From: Fragilariopsis cylindrus CCMP1102
Lineage: Eukaryota > Bacillariophyta > Bacillariophyceae > Bacillariales > Bacillariaceae
Direction: 5' to 3'
DNA length: 64,000 nt
NCBI GenBank assembly: GCA_900095095.1
Contig: FMBT01000323.1
Coordinates: forward strand, 1 to 64,000
The notes under the pieces were generated by a model that was given only the letters and a program-made list of their open reading frames with translations, searched no databases and was not told where the DNA came from. Position 1 is the stretch's first letter; each line of letters begins with the position of its first letter. Of the stretch, positions 41,510-52,530 are shown piece after piece. A program made the position numbers and the translations under genes.

Positions 41510-42412
41510 TAAGTCCAACATCATCATGTACCATCAAATGTATATCAATACACTAACTTACTATCATCCATGGTATTACAGAACGCGTGGGTACCACTTA
41601 AAAAAAGAAAAGGAAAAAAGAAGATATAAAAGCACAACCAATATTACGTCCACGTTCATGTTCACGTTCGCATTTTACATTCATACATATTATTCAAATT
41701 CAAATGCACGTTCATAAATATTATTCAAATTCGTATCCGCATATTTCCATTTCCATTTCCATTTCCATTTCCATTTCCATTTCCATTTCCATTTACAACT
41801 ATTGACGGCTGCGACGGCAGCGACTACGGCGAATTGGAAAAGCACTTCTATCGATACGATGCTTAGGACGAACGGACCCAAATACTACTGCAGCACCTAA
41901 TTATTATGCGCTCGTAGGCAGAACATATATTTTAGGTTGAAAAGGTTCCACCTTTCATACTGCATAAGTAAAATATATTACTACAAAAATTTCCTTGTCT
42001 GTGTGTGCATGTTTCACTGCTCTTTCTTTCAGCAAACCTTGGTTTGATACATGGAAAAAAAAAAATCATTGAAGAACTACTATTTCTGCTATATAGATAA
42101 TATGGCATCATATATCAACAAGTCAGTCACAGCCACAACAAAGTTGGTAAGTCTGATTTACTTGTGATTTTGTGACTCCTCTATGTTGAACAACAGTACA
42201 CTAGATCAGCATTCTTCATTGTATATAATATAATATATGATATGATATACCTACAAAATAATCCTTTATCCTTGCAAGTAATTCCATGTGCAATTCAGCT
42301 GGAAGAATGCATGCAATAATATGTGTGTCATTGTCAAGATGGGGGAGTAAACCCTAACCCTGTATACAAATCAATCAATCAACTCCCACAGAACCCCCCC
42401 CCCCCCCCTCTC

Positions 42413-42446
<34 letters not shown>

Positions 42447-43498
42447 GTGCACCCATATTATGTGACATCATCAAGAGAGAGAGGGGAATGTTACCGTGCA
42501 CATCAACTGTACAGCATAGCAAATCTACATGTACAAAAGCTCCTTCCACAACACTGTGGAGGAGGAGTAAGCAATAAGCTGCTGCATGCATGATAATCAA
42601 ACCCCCACACATAATATCTCCCCCACCCTGCCATGCCATAACCAGAATCCTGTTAATTAAATGGACACATCAGTAGCCTTTGTGTAAATTGAATGTCTAA
42701 TAGACAATTTAAATGTGATGTGATGGACGATGATATCAAGTTCCATCAATATGCTTGAAAAAGGGGTACCATGGATAGGAGTTGAAATAAGAAGAGAAGA
42801 TATATAGAGGGAAATTATACATACCATTCCTAACTATTGGGCGGTAATAAGCTAAACCATATGAAACAACTACTCTCCTGCTCCTTTTCAATTATCACTT
42901 TGTGTTTTTTTATATAGTTACACATGTGTCATTTAGTCTGATGTGATGTATTATCTTTTGCTGACTGACTGCTTGCCTGGTGTGTAATGGTTATTATATG
43001 CTTATTCTTCAATTTATTTTTCTGTATTTCAGTGTGTGGCTGGTTTGCTATGTTACAGTAGCACAACAACAAGGAAGACCTGCTGATTGAGTCACGCACA
43101 ATCCGATTTTATTATCGATCAAAAATATTTTATTTTTGGATTAATGATTTTTCATTTTAAGCAATCATTGAGCAGCAAAACCGCGCGCGAGTACTGTATG
43201 GGCGCCAGGGGAATAGTATTTATAATGTTTCAATTTTTTTTTGAATTCGCCGAGCGGAAGATGGTCAAATGATGTTATCAAGCGACTGAGTCGACTGAGT
43301 CGAGTCCACAAAACAACTTACAACCCACAACTAACTTACAGCGACAATGAAATAAACACAAGCAACAAATCGCGATCCCTCTATTAATACTTCAGAGTAA
43401 TAAGAAGTGATGTGTCATGTCGAAGAGAGCGAGTTGTTAGTACAGTATAGATGATGACAGCAATGAAAGAATGGACAAGACAACGATAAATAACAATA
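41510..43498. other. intergenic region with CpG-poor tract
   Basis: Holds a TTCCAT hexamer microsatellite (about 41745-41793), a run of 14 C near 42387-42400 followed by a CA repeat to 42446, and a CpG-depleted tract from about 41915 to 43085 with only three CpG counted by eye. Normal CpG-rich sequence (GAGTCGACTGAGTCGA) resumes by 43285. No gene supported. Confidence 0.6.
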
Positions 43499-44956
43499 AT
43501 GAGTTCCACTAACACTAACACTAATACTATGATAAGTCGTAGTAAGTTATTAGATATATCCGATTTGAATTCCTATTTCACATCCTCATTATTTTTATTA
43601 TTTGGCCTTGCTGATGGCGGTAATGATGCAATAATAACAGACGAAGATAACAGTAGTAGTATTTCCAAATATTTAGTAATTGTCTACCAACGGATAATAC
43701 GGAACGTTAGTATTAGTAATCATACTGTACAACTAATATTCGAATTTATAACAACAATCTATCTTGGAATTAACAATATTGGTGATGACGCTTCGATAGT
43801 ATTATCTCCTGCAGCTCATTTATTAGGCTTTGGTTATAAAACCAGTACTACTACTACAAGCAGTAGTAATAATGTTGAGAACAGTAACAGTAGTAGTAGC
43901 AACGTCATCAATAAACGACGACGACGACGTATACAACGGTTACAAATTCTATTGTATGCATTTCTTCGAATTGTACTGCCGAAATTATATGAAATCATGA
44001 AACGAAAAGGAATTGACTATTATGTCAACAAGAAAGAAGAAGAAGAAAAAGACATGTCATCGTCATCGTTGTCACCACTGCCGCCGTCATCACCATTGAC
44101 ACTTCAATTATCTCATCAACAACAAAAACAAGAAAAGAAAATAGATGTACGGATAAAGCTATTAAAACAAATCTCATCGAATAGAAAGAAATTAATAATA
44201 CAAAAAATAGTTCAATGCATTGATACAACCATACCAATAATTCGACTGTCACTATTATTATCTTGTTGGAATACAAATCAGAAGAATCAGAATACAAATC
44301 AGCATGGTGGGAATTTATCGATGTTTTTATCAGGATTATCATTTACAACTACTGCTACATCCGCAAATACGATGTCGTCGTCACCGCTACCCATCGCTTC
44401 TTCTACATTATTTGTCTTGTATGCACATCGACGATGGTTCCATCGTGAATTTGTCGATTTAGTATGGAATCGTATTGGTAGAAGTCTACTAACAACTTCT
44501 AATGAAATCAATGATATGATAACACAAGTTTATCAAAAACAAAAACAATATCTATTATTTTTATATAAACAAAAAATACTCAGCAGATATTATAAAAATA
44601 AAAATAAAGACCGAATGACAAAAGCAACAAAAGCAAGTATTAATATTAATAGTAATTACGACGACGAGAACGAGAACGACGACAATGATTCAGTACTACA
44701 ACATCATCATTATTGTTGTCAATTGTGTAATACCACCAATGTTATTATACCATATCGTTTCATTGATTGTTGTCAACAAATTGTCTGTTATACATGTCTA
44801 TGGAATTATATAATGGAATACAATACCAATAGTAACAACAATAATAATAATAATAATAACAACAATCATAACAACAATAGTAACAAAAGCAATACTAAGA
44901 TTACTATTCCATGTCCAATATGTTATCAAGATATACAACACTGCCAACCTGTATAA
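43499..44956 (+). CDS. PEX2: PEX2-like peroxisomal RING-finger E3 (Pex2/Pex10/Pex12 family)
   Basis: A 485-residue intact frame. PEX2, PEX10 and PEX12 form the peroxisome-membrane ubiquitin ligase that ubiquitinates the PEX5 receptor for recycling. The N-terminal 350 residues are helical and hydrophobic in the manner of the Pex2_Pex12 domain (LQILLYAFLRIVLPKLYEIM; IIRLSLLLSC; AHRRWFHREFVDLVWNRIG), interrupted by Ser, Lys/Glu and Asn runs. A RING follows: Cys407-x2-Cys410, IPY-RFIDCC, Cys430-x2-Cys433 (VCYTCLWNY), an Asn run, then Cys472-x2-Cys475 (PCPICYQDI). The IPY spacing and the CYTCL helix fit PEX2 best. The usual third-ligand histidine after the Cys at 424/425 is Gln, so the second zinc site may be altered. 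PEX10 or PEX12 cannot be excluded by eye. Confidence 0.68.
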   Translation: MSSTNTNTNTMISRSKLLDISDLNSYFTSSLFLLFGLADGGNDAIITDEDNSSSISKYLVIVYQRIIRNVSISNHTVQLIFEFITTIYLGINNIGDDASIVLSPAAHLLGFGYKTSTTTTSSSNNVENSNSSSSNVINKRRRRRIQRLQILLYAFLRIVLPKLYEIMKRKGIDYYVNKKEEEEKDMSSSSLSPLPPSSPLTLQLSHQQQKQEKKIDVRIKLLKQISSNRKKLIIQKIVQCIDTTIPIIRLSLLLSCWNTNQKNQNTNQHGGNLSMFLSGLSFTTTATSANTMSSSPLPIASSTLFVLYAHRRWFHREFVDLVWNRIGRSLLTTSNEINDMITQVYQKQKQYLLFLYKQKILSRYYKNKNKDRMTKATKASININSNYDDENENDDNDSVLQHHHYCCQLCNTTNVIIPYRFIDCCQQIVCYTCLWNYIMEYNTNSNNNNNNNNNNNHNNNSNKSNTKITIPCPICYQDIQHCQPV

Positions 44957-46032
44957 AGTACCGTATGTTTATAAATAAACACAGACAAACACAAAACAAA
45001 CTTAAACTTAAACCTATACCGTATACATCATAGCATCTTACGTACACGTATTATTTTTATAGATAAAATCATCTATTCGCACTATCAAATGAACACTTAC
45101 TTCCTCTTTTCTTGCCGTGCGTACACCTCTTCAGCTTCATTTGATTCGATTCGATTCGATTCGATTCGATTCGATTCGATTTCATTTCATTTACCACCTT
45201 CCAGTGTGAGAACACATACCTAGCGCCCCAAAGTCTGGTCCAGATATCCACCCAATGCATATTAATCCTCAGATTATACCATCTGATTGGGACTTTATAC
45301 ATGCTAGGATGGGTTAGAATGCCAGAAAGTGGAGTGGTACATCTAGCAAGTACCACAGGACATGATTTAGTTAAAATAAAAACTAAATAAGTACAGGTCT
45401 GTCCTTTGAAATTCTCAATAATAGCAGTACCAGTAGATATCAACGAATCTTGCCTTCTGCATTAAGTAGATGCAGTTAAAACGTAGATGCAGTTAAATTT
45501 TCGAACAACATAAGATAAACGAGGGAATGAACGAAAAGATAAACGAGATAAAAGAACAAGAAAAGCAACATATCAACAAGACGATTTTACCATCGATTAC
45601 TACACTATAACATCGCAATCCGGTATGAATAAGCTTTGACTACGACAATAATAAAGTCATGCTATACTGCTAATGCCCTTGACGAAATTCCACTGATGAT
45701 GTACATCGATCAGCATTATGACGCTACTCCTCTTAAAGTAGAAAATAGTATGATACTTGACTGGGTGATATATGCACCACAAAAAAGCCAATGATAGGAA
45801 ACGGACGATGCTGAAGACGATAGAGAATATATACGAATACATAATCACGCGAGATGAAATGGCATACTATGTACGTCTAATATTATTGCTATTAATCTTA
45901 TGGACTGCTATAATATAATTTGCCTACCTAATACTAGATTTATATTTAATAGTAAATTGTCGACATGCAATGTTGTTTATTTTTCATAAATTTCTCTTTG
46001 TTATTATTATTTATGTCGTGTTCAGTACGGGA
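44957..46032. other. intergenic region between convergent genes
   Basis: Contains a GATTC pentamer series at about 45141-45180 and dispersed-repeat copy 3 (45361-45408). A minus-strand frame (45069-45443) runs through these repeats and shows no recognisable domain. Nothing else seen. Confidence 0.55.
45361..45408 (+). repeat. dispersed repeat, copy 3
   Basis: CATGATTTAGTT, then AATAAAAACTA, AATAAGTACAGGTCTGTCC and TTTGA, match the second half of the copy at 9621-9703, including the TTTAGTT/AACTAAA inverted pair. Confidence 0.6.
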
Positions 46033-49000
46033 TTAGACTTGTAGATCGTCTTCTTCTTCTTTCGATGGAACAACAACAAAACCGGGACAGATGCAACCTC
46101 GTCTATTTATCTCTAGTTTAACTCCATTACATTGTTCTTCTGTTCCAAATTCTGCAAGTAAATCATATACATAATCAACAGTATCGTTACATGAAGCATA
46201 ATCCCATTCTGGTACAATTAATTCAGGATTTGAAAACCCTGCTTCACAAACAACACAATTGGTAATGTTATTCTGTTCAATGTAGTTATCACAACAAACT
46301 TGTGCTCCCTCGCATTCACATCGGTTTCCATTTTCGTTCAAACAGTCACTCCCGCAGTTACAGTAATGTTCGACGTCTTCATTGGTATTATTGCTAATGA
46401 GAGTGCATATGGTAAGCCCATCAACATCAGTTAAATTCGATAGCTTGTTTTCATATACGTTAAAGTTGTCATAGGTCTTGTTCGCAGTCTTGTTTGCAAT
46501 TCCTAACGGAACAGACCCGGTAAGCGCATTATCATTCAATTCAAAATTTATTAAATTGTTAAGCTGACCCAAAGAGGATGGGATTGTACCAGACAATTCA
46601 TGATAGGACATGCCAAGGTGAATCAGTTCTTCTAACTGTCCTAACTCTGAAGGGATCGTACCTTCTAGTGGATTTCCGCTAATAATCAAATACTCCAGTG
46701 ATGTTGCTTTACTAAGTTCACTAGGGACTGTGCCAGTTAAGGAATTTACGTCTAGAGAAATTCAAAATATTGGGTGAGACACACATAACAGTCGTTTGTT
46801 TTGAGAGTAGATAATATTATGATGTAAAGATATTATCAGAATTGCAGTGTACTTACAAACCAAAAAACCTTGCATATGTGTTAGCTGTCCAATCTCATTC
46901 CTGTTATGGCAATCAACAGAGAAAAAAGAAAAGTCATGGTCAGACTCGTTAAGTGATAGATGTTTAATTAAATATAAAAAATGAAATGCATATAATCAAG
47001 TAAACTTACGGTATGGTTCCTGTAAGAAAATTGTTGTCTACAAAATTAGAGTTTGATAAAATTACGATTCAACAATAGTGTGTGTCAGATAAGAACGGGG
47101 AAAAGCATAGGGGCGGTGATACATCAACGAACTTACCAGCAAAGAACCATGTCAAATTCATGGTTCCAATTTCGCTCCTATAAATAGCAAGAAATGATGG
47201 TAAGAAAGACGAATTAGCCAGATTTTACAGCAAAAAGCTACGACAGTACCTTATTACTTAATATTATTGGTAAACTCACGGTATTGATCCTGTCAATTTA
47301 TTAGATCCTGGAGTATTCAAGATGATCAAGAAGAAAAATAAATTAGTTAAAAGTCTTACTATTGAGAAGCTACGTCAAGAGAACCATCAAAGTGCTGTCA
47401 AAGATCTTATTTGCTTTTCACTTACCGAAACCAATATAATTGATTGAAGACCATAGTCCAATATCCGAAGGGATGGTACCATACAAAGAGTTCACGCTCA
47501 TTTCAATCGTTTTTAGATTCTTTAATAAGCCTACAACAAGACCGATTCACAGTCGATACCACCAGTTTATGCATTCAATAACAATCATAATAGCAACAAT
47601 CATAATAGCAACAATAATGAGAATAATAATAATGAGAATGATACTGATAATAGCGACAATATTGAGAACGACAACAACAACAACATCAGCAGCAGCAATA
47701 AGAACAATCAATATATATATAGAATGACACTACTCACCTATCTCAGTAGGAATAGTTCCCGAGATAAAGTTTCCAAGTCCAGCACTTCCCAAGTCCAGTT
47801 CAACTACACTGCCATCTATACATGCTACACTTTTCCAAGCACATTGCCTTTGATTTCGTATCCATAGACTGTCGCTGTATAGTTTTTCACTTGATGTTTC
47901 ATTATATGTAGGATCAGATAAAGACAAATCAATTGGTGCAGCGAAATTTATTACCGCTAGGCTATAGCGTTCTAAAAAAGAGTCCTTTTCACATGAAGAG
48001 TATCCTGATGAGTCCTCAAGCAACCAGTTAACTGCTTTGTTTGGGCTATCTGAAGCAGTATAGATGGTAGTGATGTCAATGTAATCAGATAGTTTGCTGA
48101 AGAAACATTCTGGTATTCGTTGGAAATTTATCAGACCATCTTCATAACTATCCCCATTCCTAATCACAATAGGATCATTATCAATACTTGCCTCATCACC
48201 ATGAAATACTGTGTAATTGACATAGTAAATATCTCTCACTGATTTATTATTATTTTGAACAACGAACGTGTGTTGTTAGAGAGAGAGAGAGAAAGAGAGA
48301 ACTGAAAACACACAAAACGCAAACATACAAGAATATATTACACTTACATCCACTCGTCCTGTTCTTGATCAACACGCTACATTCCGCACCATCACTAACA
48401 AAAACAGTTTCAGTTCGATTTTCCATATCAGGTATGACATTAACAGTCAATATATTAGATCCATCGCATTCAAGAATTAAAAGAGGTCCTCTTGGTTCTA
48501 ATGAGAAATATTAAAGAGCAAAATGATGATTTTGAGGCAAAATTGAGTTTAGTGTGCAGTTACAGCATTCATTCAAATGCAAAGAAGAGAATTCCATACA
48601 CGTGTACTACCAAATTTTCATTAGTTGCATACTTACCCGAATCACTAAAGACATCATCTTCAGGTACGTATTCGACTTCCTCCACTACATACACACTGTT
48701 TATACGGATCGTTGTTGCTTTTTGCGAAGGATCTATTAGAAGAAAAAGAATAAATAGGATCGAAGAAGCATCTAGATAAGTTTTTCTTCCACGATACAGT
48801 GCATCGTAGTTTATCCGATGATTCAATTTCAATACATTCCATCCTTTCATGTTTCTTTGATTTTATACAAGTAGGACTAACCTTTACACGTTGGATATCC
48901 ATCACCATTTGCAATTTCCGTATCAAAAACTTTTTTCATCGTTCCAATCCCACACGGTGATTCATCACAAGTTTCTGCGCAGCAATCCCCTTCGTCATAA

Positions 49001-51624
49001 TTGTAACTGTTTATATTAAAATCATTATTGCATACCTGAATTTAAAAAAATGGTAATGTCATGATTCGAGGCAGAATTGAGTATATTTGGCAGAAAAAAA
49101 ACATGGCAAAAAGTACAAACTCCGTATAGCCAATTTCCGTTGATTGCATACTTACCCCATCTCCTAAGAAAGAACTACACTGCTCGGCATCTAAGCTTCC
49201 TTCATCGTCAAAGAAATACATGTCGAGTGGTGTACCAGTCCTTGAGTACTGAAAGCGAAAGAGGAAGATATAAATTGTATCTGTTAGTAAAAGAGAAAAA
49301 GACTGAAGAGAACTAATATAATAGACACATGGTGTTAACGATGCTTTTTGTACAACGTACCCAAGGTTCTTCAAAAGTAACAGAAATATCAAAGTCGTAT
49401 GTTTGGTCAGAGTACACCAGTATATCTACGTCTTCAACTTCACATGCTGATGTACTATTTCCTTTGAATAAAAACCATTTACGGTTCTCCTTACAGTACC
49501 CAAATCTGGCCTCATCAACATTATATCCATTACCTTCATATACATAACGTTTATCAAGTTTTTCAATGTCAGTGCTCATGTGATAACAGCCCGAGAAGGT
49601 ATTGTAGGGTGATTCAGAATCATATTGGACTCGTAGAGTTTTTGTGATCCAACTATGTCTCGAGTCTTGACGTATGGCAATAATGGTGATACATGTCAAT
49701 AGAACAAATGCAAGAGGAATAACGGTTATTCTGTATCGCACGTGTTGCTAGAAATTTACATAATAGTTATGAGATACCATGCAATGAAGCTATAAAGGAA
49801 AGAAGACGAGAGGAAACCAGGCTGTACTTATACATAAGGGGTACTTACGTATTTTCTGTATATACAAGCAGGTACAGGAAGTGCTTCTATCCGATTTGCT
49901 TCTTTTTCAAGACGAGGACCATATTTACCCCACTAGTAGTACCAGTAAGAGAAAGAAGGAAAAATCAATACGTATATATATATATATACAGTAAGATGAT
50001 GATTTGATAGTCGATTGATTCTGAGATTTGTTTTGCACTTTGCGTGTTGTCCGTTCTTATAATAGATTTTTTCTTACCTGTGCCAATTCAAATGCTACGC
50101 TCGGTTATTGGTATTATTAGAGGAAGCACAATGAATGAAAGGAAGCAAAACAATAAACAGGTTAAATATCCAGATTACTTCTTCTATGAAGCGTACAATA
50201 TATGCATTGAAATTGAATTGAATTGAATTGAATTGAATTGAATTGAATCCAATCAAATCGATAATTTCAAATCTATATTTCGCAGCTAGCTTCCAAACAT
50301 TTTTTCTTACCTACGTCATCGAATGCAGAGACAAAATTAACAGCTGTAAAATTCAGAACGATCTCGACAACATCAGTTGTATTAATCACCAGAAGAAGGA
50401 CGACGAGACAAGCAAGCTTTTGATATAGAAAAGTGAAATGGAACAAAACAGAAGTTATCGTTCAGTACATGAATTGAAATAAATGGAATATTATAGGACC
50501 GTGTATGCCATAATACACAATATGAAACACTTATCAAACTTACCATCCCTTGAATGAATCTCAGTGTACAGGAGAACACCATACAACGCACTTTATCATC
50601 AGGCTTTGCTTTATTAAATTTAGGAAATGTTTCCACAGCAGTCACAACATCCTTCACTGATTCATCTGCAAAGATACAATAGGATAGTATAGCAAAAAAT
50701 TGTGTCGCTCTTGCTAATGGTGGTACATTAGCTGGAATAAAATCTGCAAACATGCCGTCATCGGGATTACCCACATCTATAATTAATGGTATGTAGTATG
50801 TATTTTATTTTATTATGCCAGTAACAACAACGACAACAGCAATAACAAAATTAGGAATGAATTAGTGGTAATATATAGTAATATAGTATGATATAGTAAT
50901 CAAATAACACACGCGTTACGCTACGTTGTGCGGCGTACTGTCCTTGTCCTGTCCTGTCCTGTACTATACTGTACGTACCTTCATTCGTTGAATGTTTTTT
51001 ACTAGCAACACGTAAAACTAACAGGATTAAAAATGCAATCTGAAACGCCCATACCATCACTCCAAATGACCTATATATCGAGATGGAAATCGTAAATAAG
51101 GATAAAAGCGAAATATTGGATATCGCAAGACAATACAATGAGTGTGAGATAATATAGTATAGTAGGAACAAAATAAATGAGTACGTATGTATGTATGTGG
51201 TCAAAATGCAGTTTGAGATCTATACGTATAGGAAAATTTATTAACAATAAAATAGAATAAATAAACAAACAAAAACAAAAACAAATGCTTACCAAAAACC
51301 AAAATGATCCAATGGACTGTATAGTGCTAAAAATGAATAACAATCGGCTGGATATGTTCCACTCGTATCATTAGCTCCATCACTTATTTCATCAGTGTTG
51401 TCATCATCGTCTCCTCCTCCTTTTTTCCCTCCTTTAATAATAGCTTTAATAACGTCATCATCATCATCACTATTATCAGAAGAAATAATATCATCATTGT
51501 GAAACCCTCCTTCGTTGTTTCCCATTACAAGTTCCGCACTAACAGCATCTGCAGCAGCAATTATCGATTCATTTTTATCGAAATCAGTAACAGATTCAAT
51601 ATTACTTCCTGATTCATTCATCAT
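46033..51624 (-). CDS. LRR membrane protein, copy B (18 exons, 1069 aa)
   Basis: Inverted paralogue of copy A. Exons in transcription order: 51624-51293, 51070-50979, 50776-50544, 50416-50311, 50094-50078, 49932-49849, 49747-49361, 49248-49156, 49035-48882, 48732-48637, 48497-48348, 48238-47738, 47530-47426, 47307-47280, 47177-47137, 47037-47010, 46900-46857, 46751-46033. All introns are GT-AG and the frame is intact. Domains follow copy A: Asn/Asp-rich N-terminus (shorter), TM (FGVMVWAFQIAFLILLVLRV), LACLVVLLLV and FTAVNFVSAFDD, TM (VIPLAFVLLTCITIIAI), an LNR-like cluster (GDGVCNNDF ... YDEGDCCAETC), about seven LRRs and the Cys-rich tail. The 17-nt microexon and the 28/41/28/44-nt LRR exons are identical in size to A. 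An intron at 47531-47737 splits a 606-nt exon of A into 501 + 105 with no length change. Exon 7 lacks five codons found in A. A receptor-like surface role is inferred. Confidence 0.88.
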
Positions 51625-52530
51625 GATTGATTTGTTTGTTTATTTATTTTTCGGAATCGGATATCGGATATCGGATGTCTATTAAAAACAAAAGGACACA
51701 GTAATAATGGCACGTAATATAGGCGATTTGTTCCTGCTGTTCGTCTATATGCTGCGTATCTGTGATTATTTGTTGTCTAATACTTGATATGCCTGTTGCT
51801 GTTTTATGTTTGGTAGTCTGTGTAATGTGAGTATAATTTAACGTGCGTTGTATAATTACTGAATATGTGTACTTTATTGTAAGGATGTGAAGAATGACGA
51901 GTGCAGAGTACGAAGTACAGTAGGAAAAGCAACCTGACAATGATTTTTAAAATGCAACCGGAACGCGACAGCTTCTTCTTCGTCTTGGGTGTGTATGTAT
52001 CATCATTACGCAGTTTCGATATTTTTGCCGCTATTCAAATCCTCCGTTTCTACATTTTTGTCCGCCATTACGGGAAAATTCTGGATGAAAATATTGCCCA
52101 GTACCCCTAAAAGGGCTATGATAAAATAAATGATATAGAATTGACTGGCTCGCTGAAGAGTTAAAGTTGAGTCGAGTCGAGTGAGTCGAGTCGAGTCGAG
52201 TCACTATGTATATATCATCAAGTCAATCGTGTGTTTTCGCTTCATAGCTTGCACGATATGCTTAACAGTTTACAAAAATATCATTTTAAGTTTAGATTAG
52301 TTAGTCGATAGAGTCGAAAAACAATAATATCGGTACTCATGAACAATAAAGCAAGCAAGCTGTTTTATAGCATTACTATATAGTATAGATCAATACGGTG
52401 TGAGAGAGAATGTCTACTGAGGAGTGTATCTAGCTAGTACTGTAGATGGCAAATGAAGACGGGGGAGAAAAGGGTAACGGAATTATCTACTGTAGTCCTA
52501 CTGTTTAATTTTAAAATGTACTATTATGCT
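51625..52530. other. intergenic region
   Basis: Upstream of LRR copy B and downstream of the PPR gene. It contains GAGTC pentamers at about 52172-52200 and a GGATATCGGAT repeat near 51659-51676. A 69-codon plus-strand frame (51901-52110) has no recognisable feature. Confidence 0.55.

Noticed and set aside
42349-42361. AACCCTAACCCTG resembling two telomere repeats
   Set aside because: Two units only, in the middle of the window; expected by chance.
45069-45443. 125-codon minus-strand frame
   Set aside because: It runs across a dispersed repeat and a GATTC microsatellite and has no recognisable domain or paralogue.
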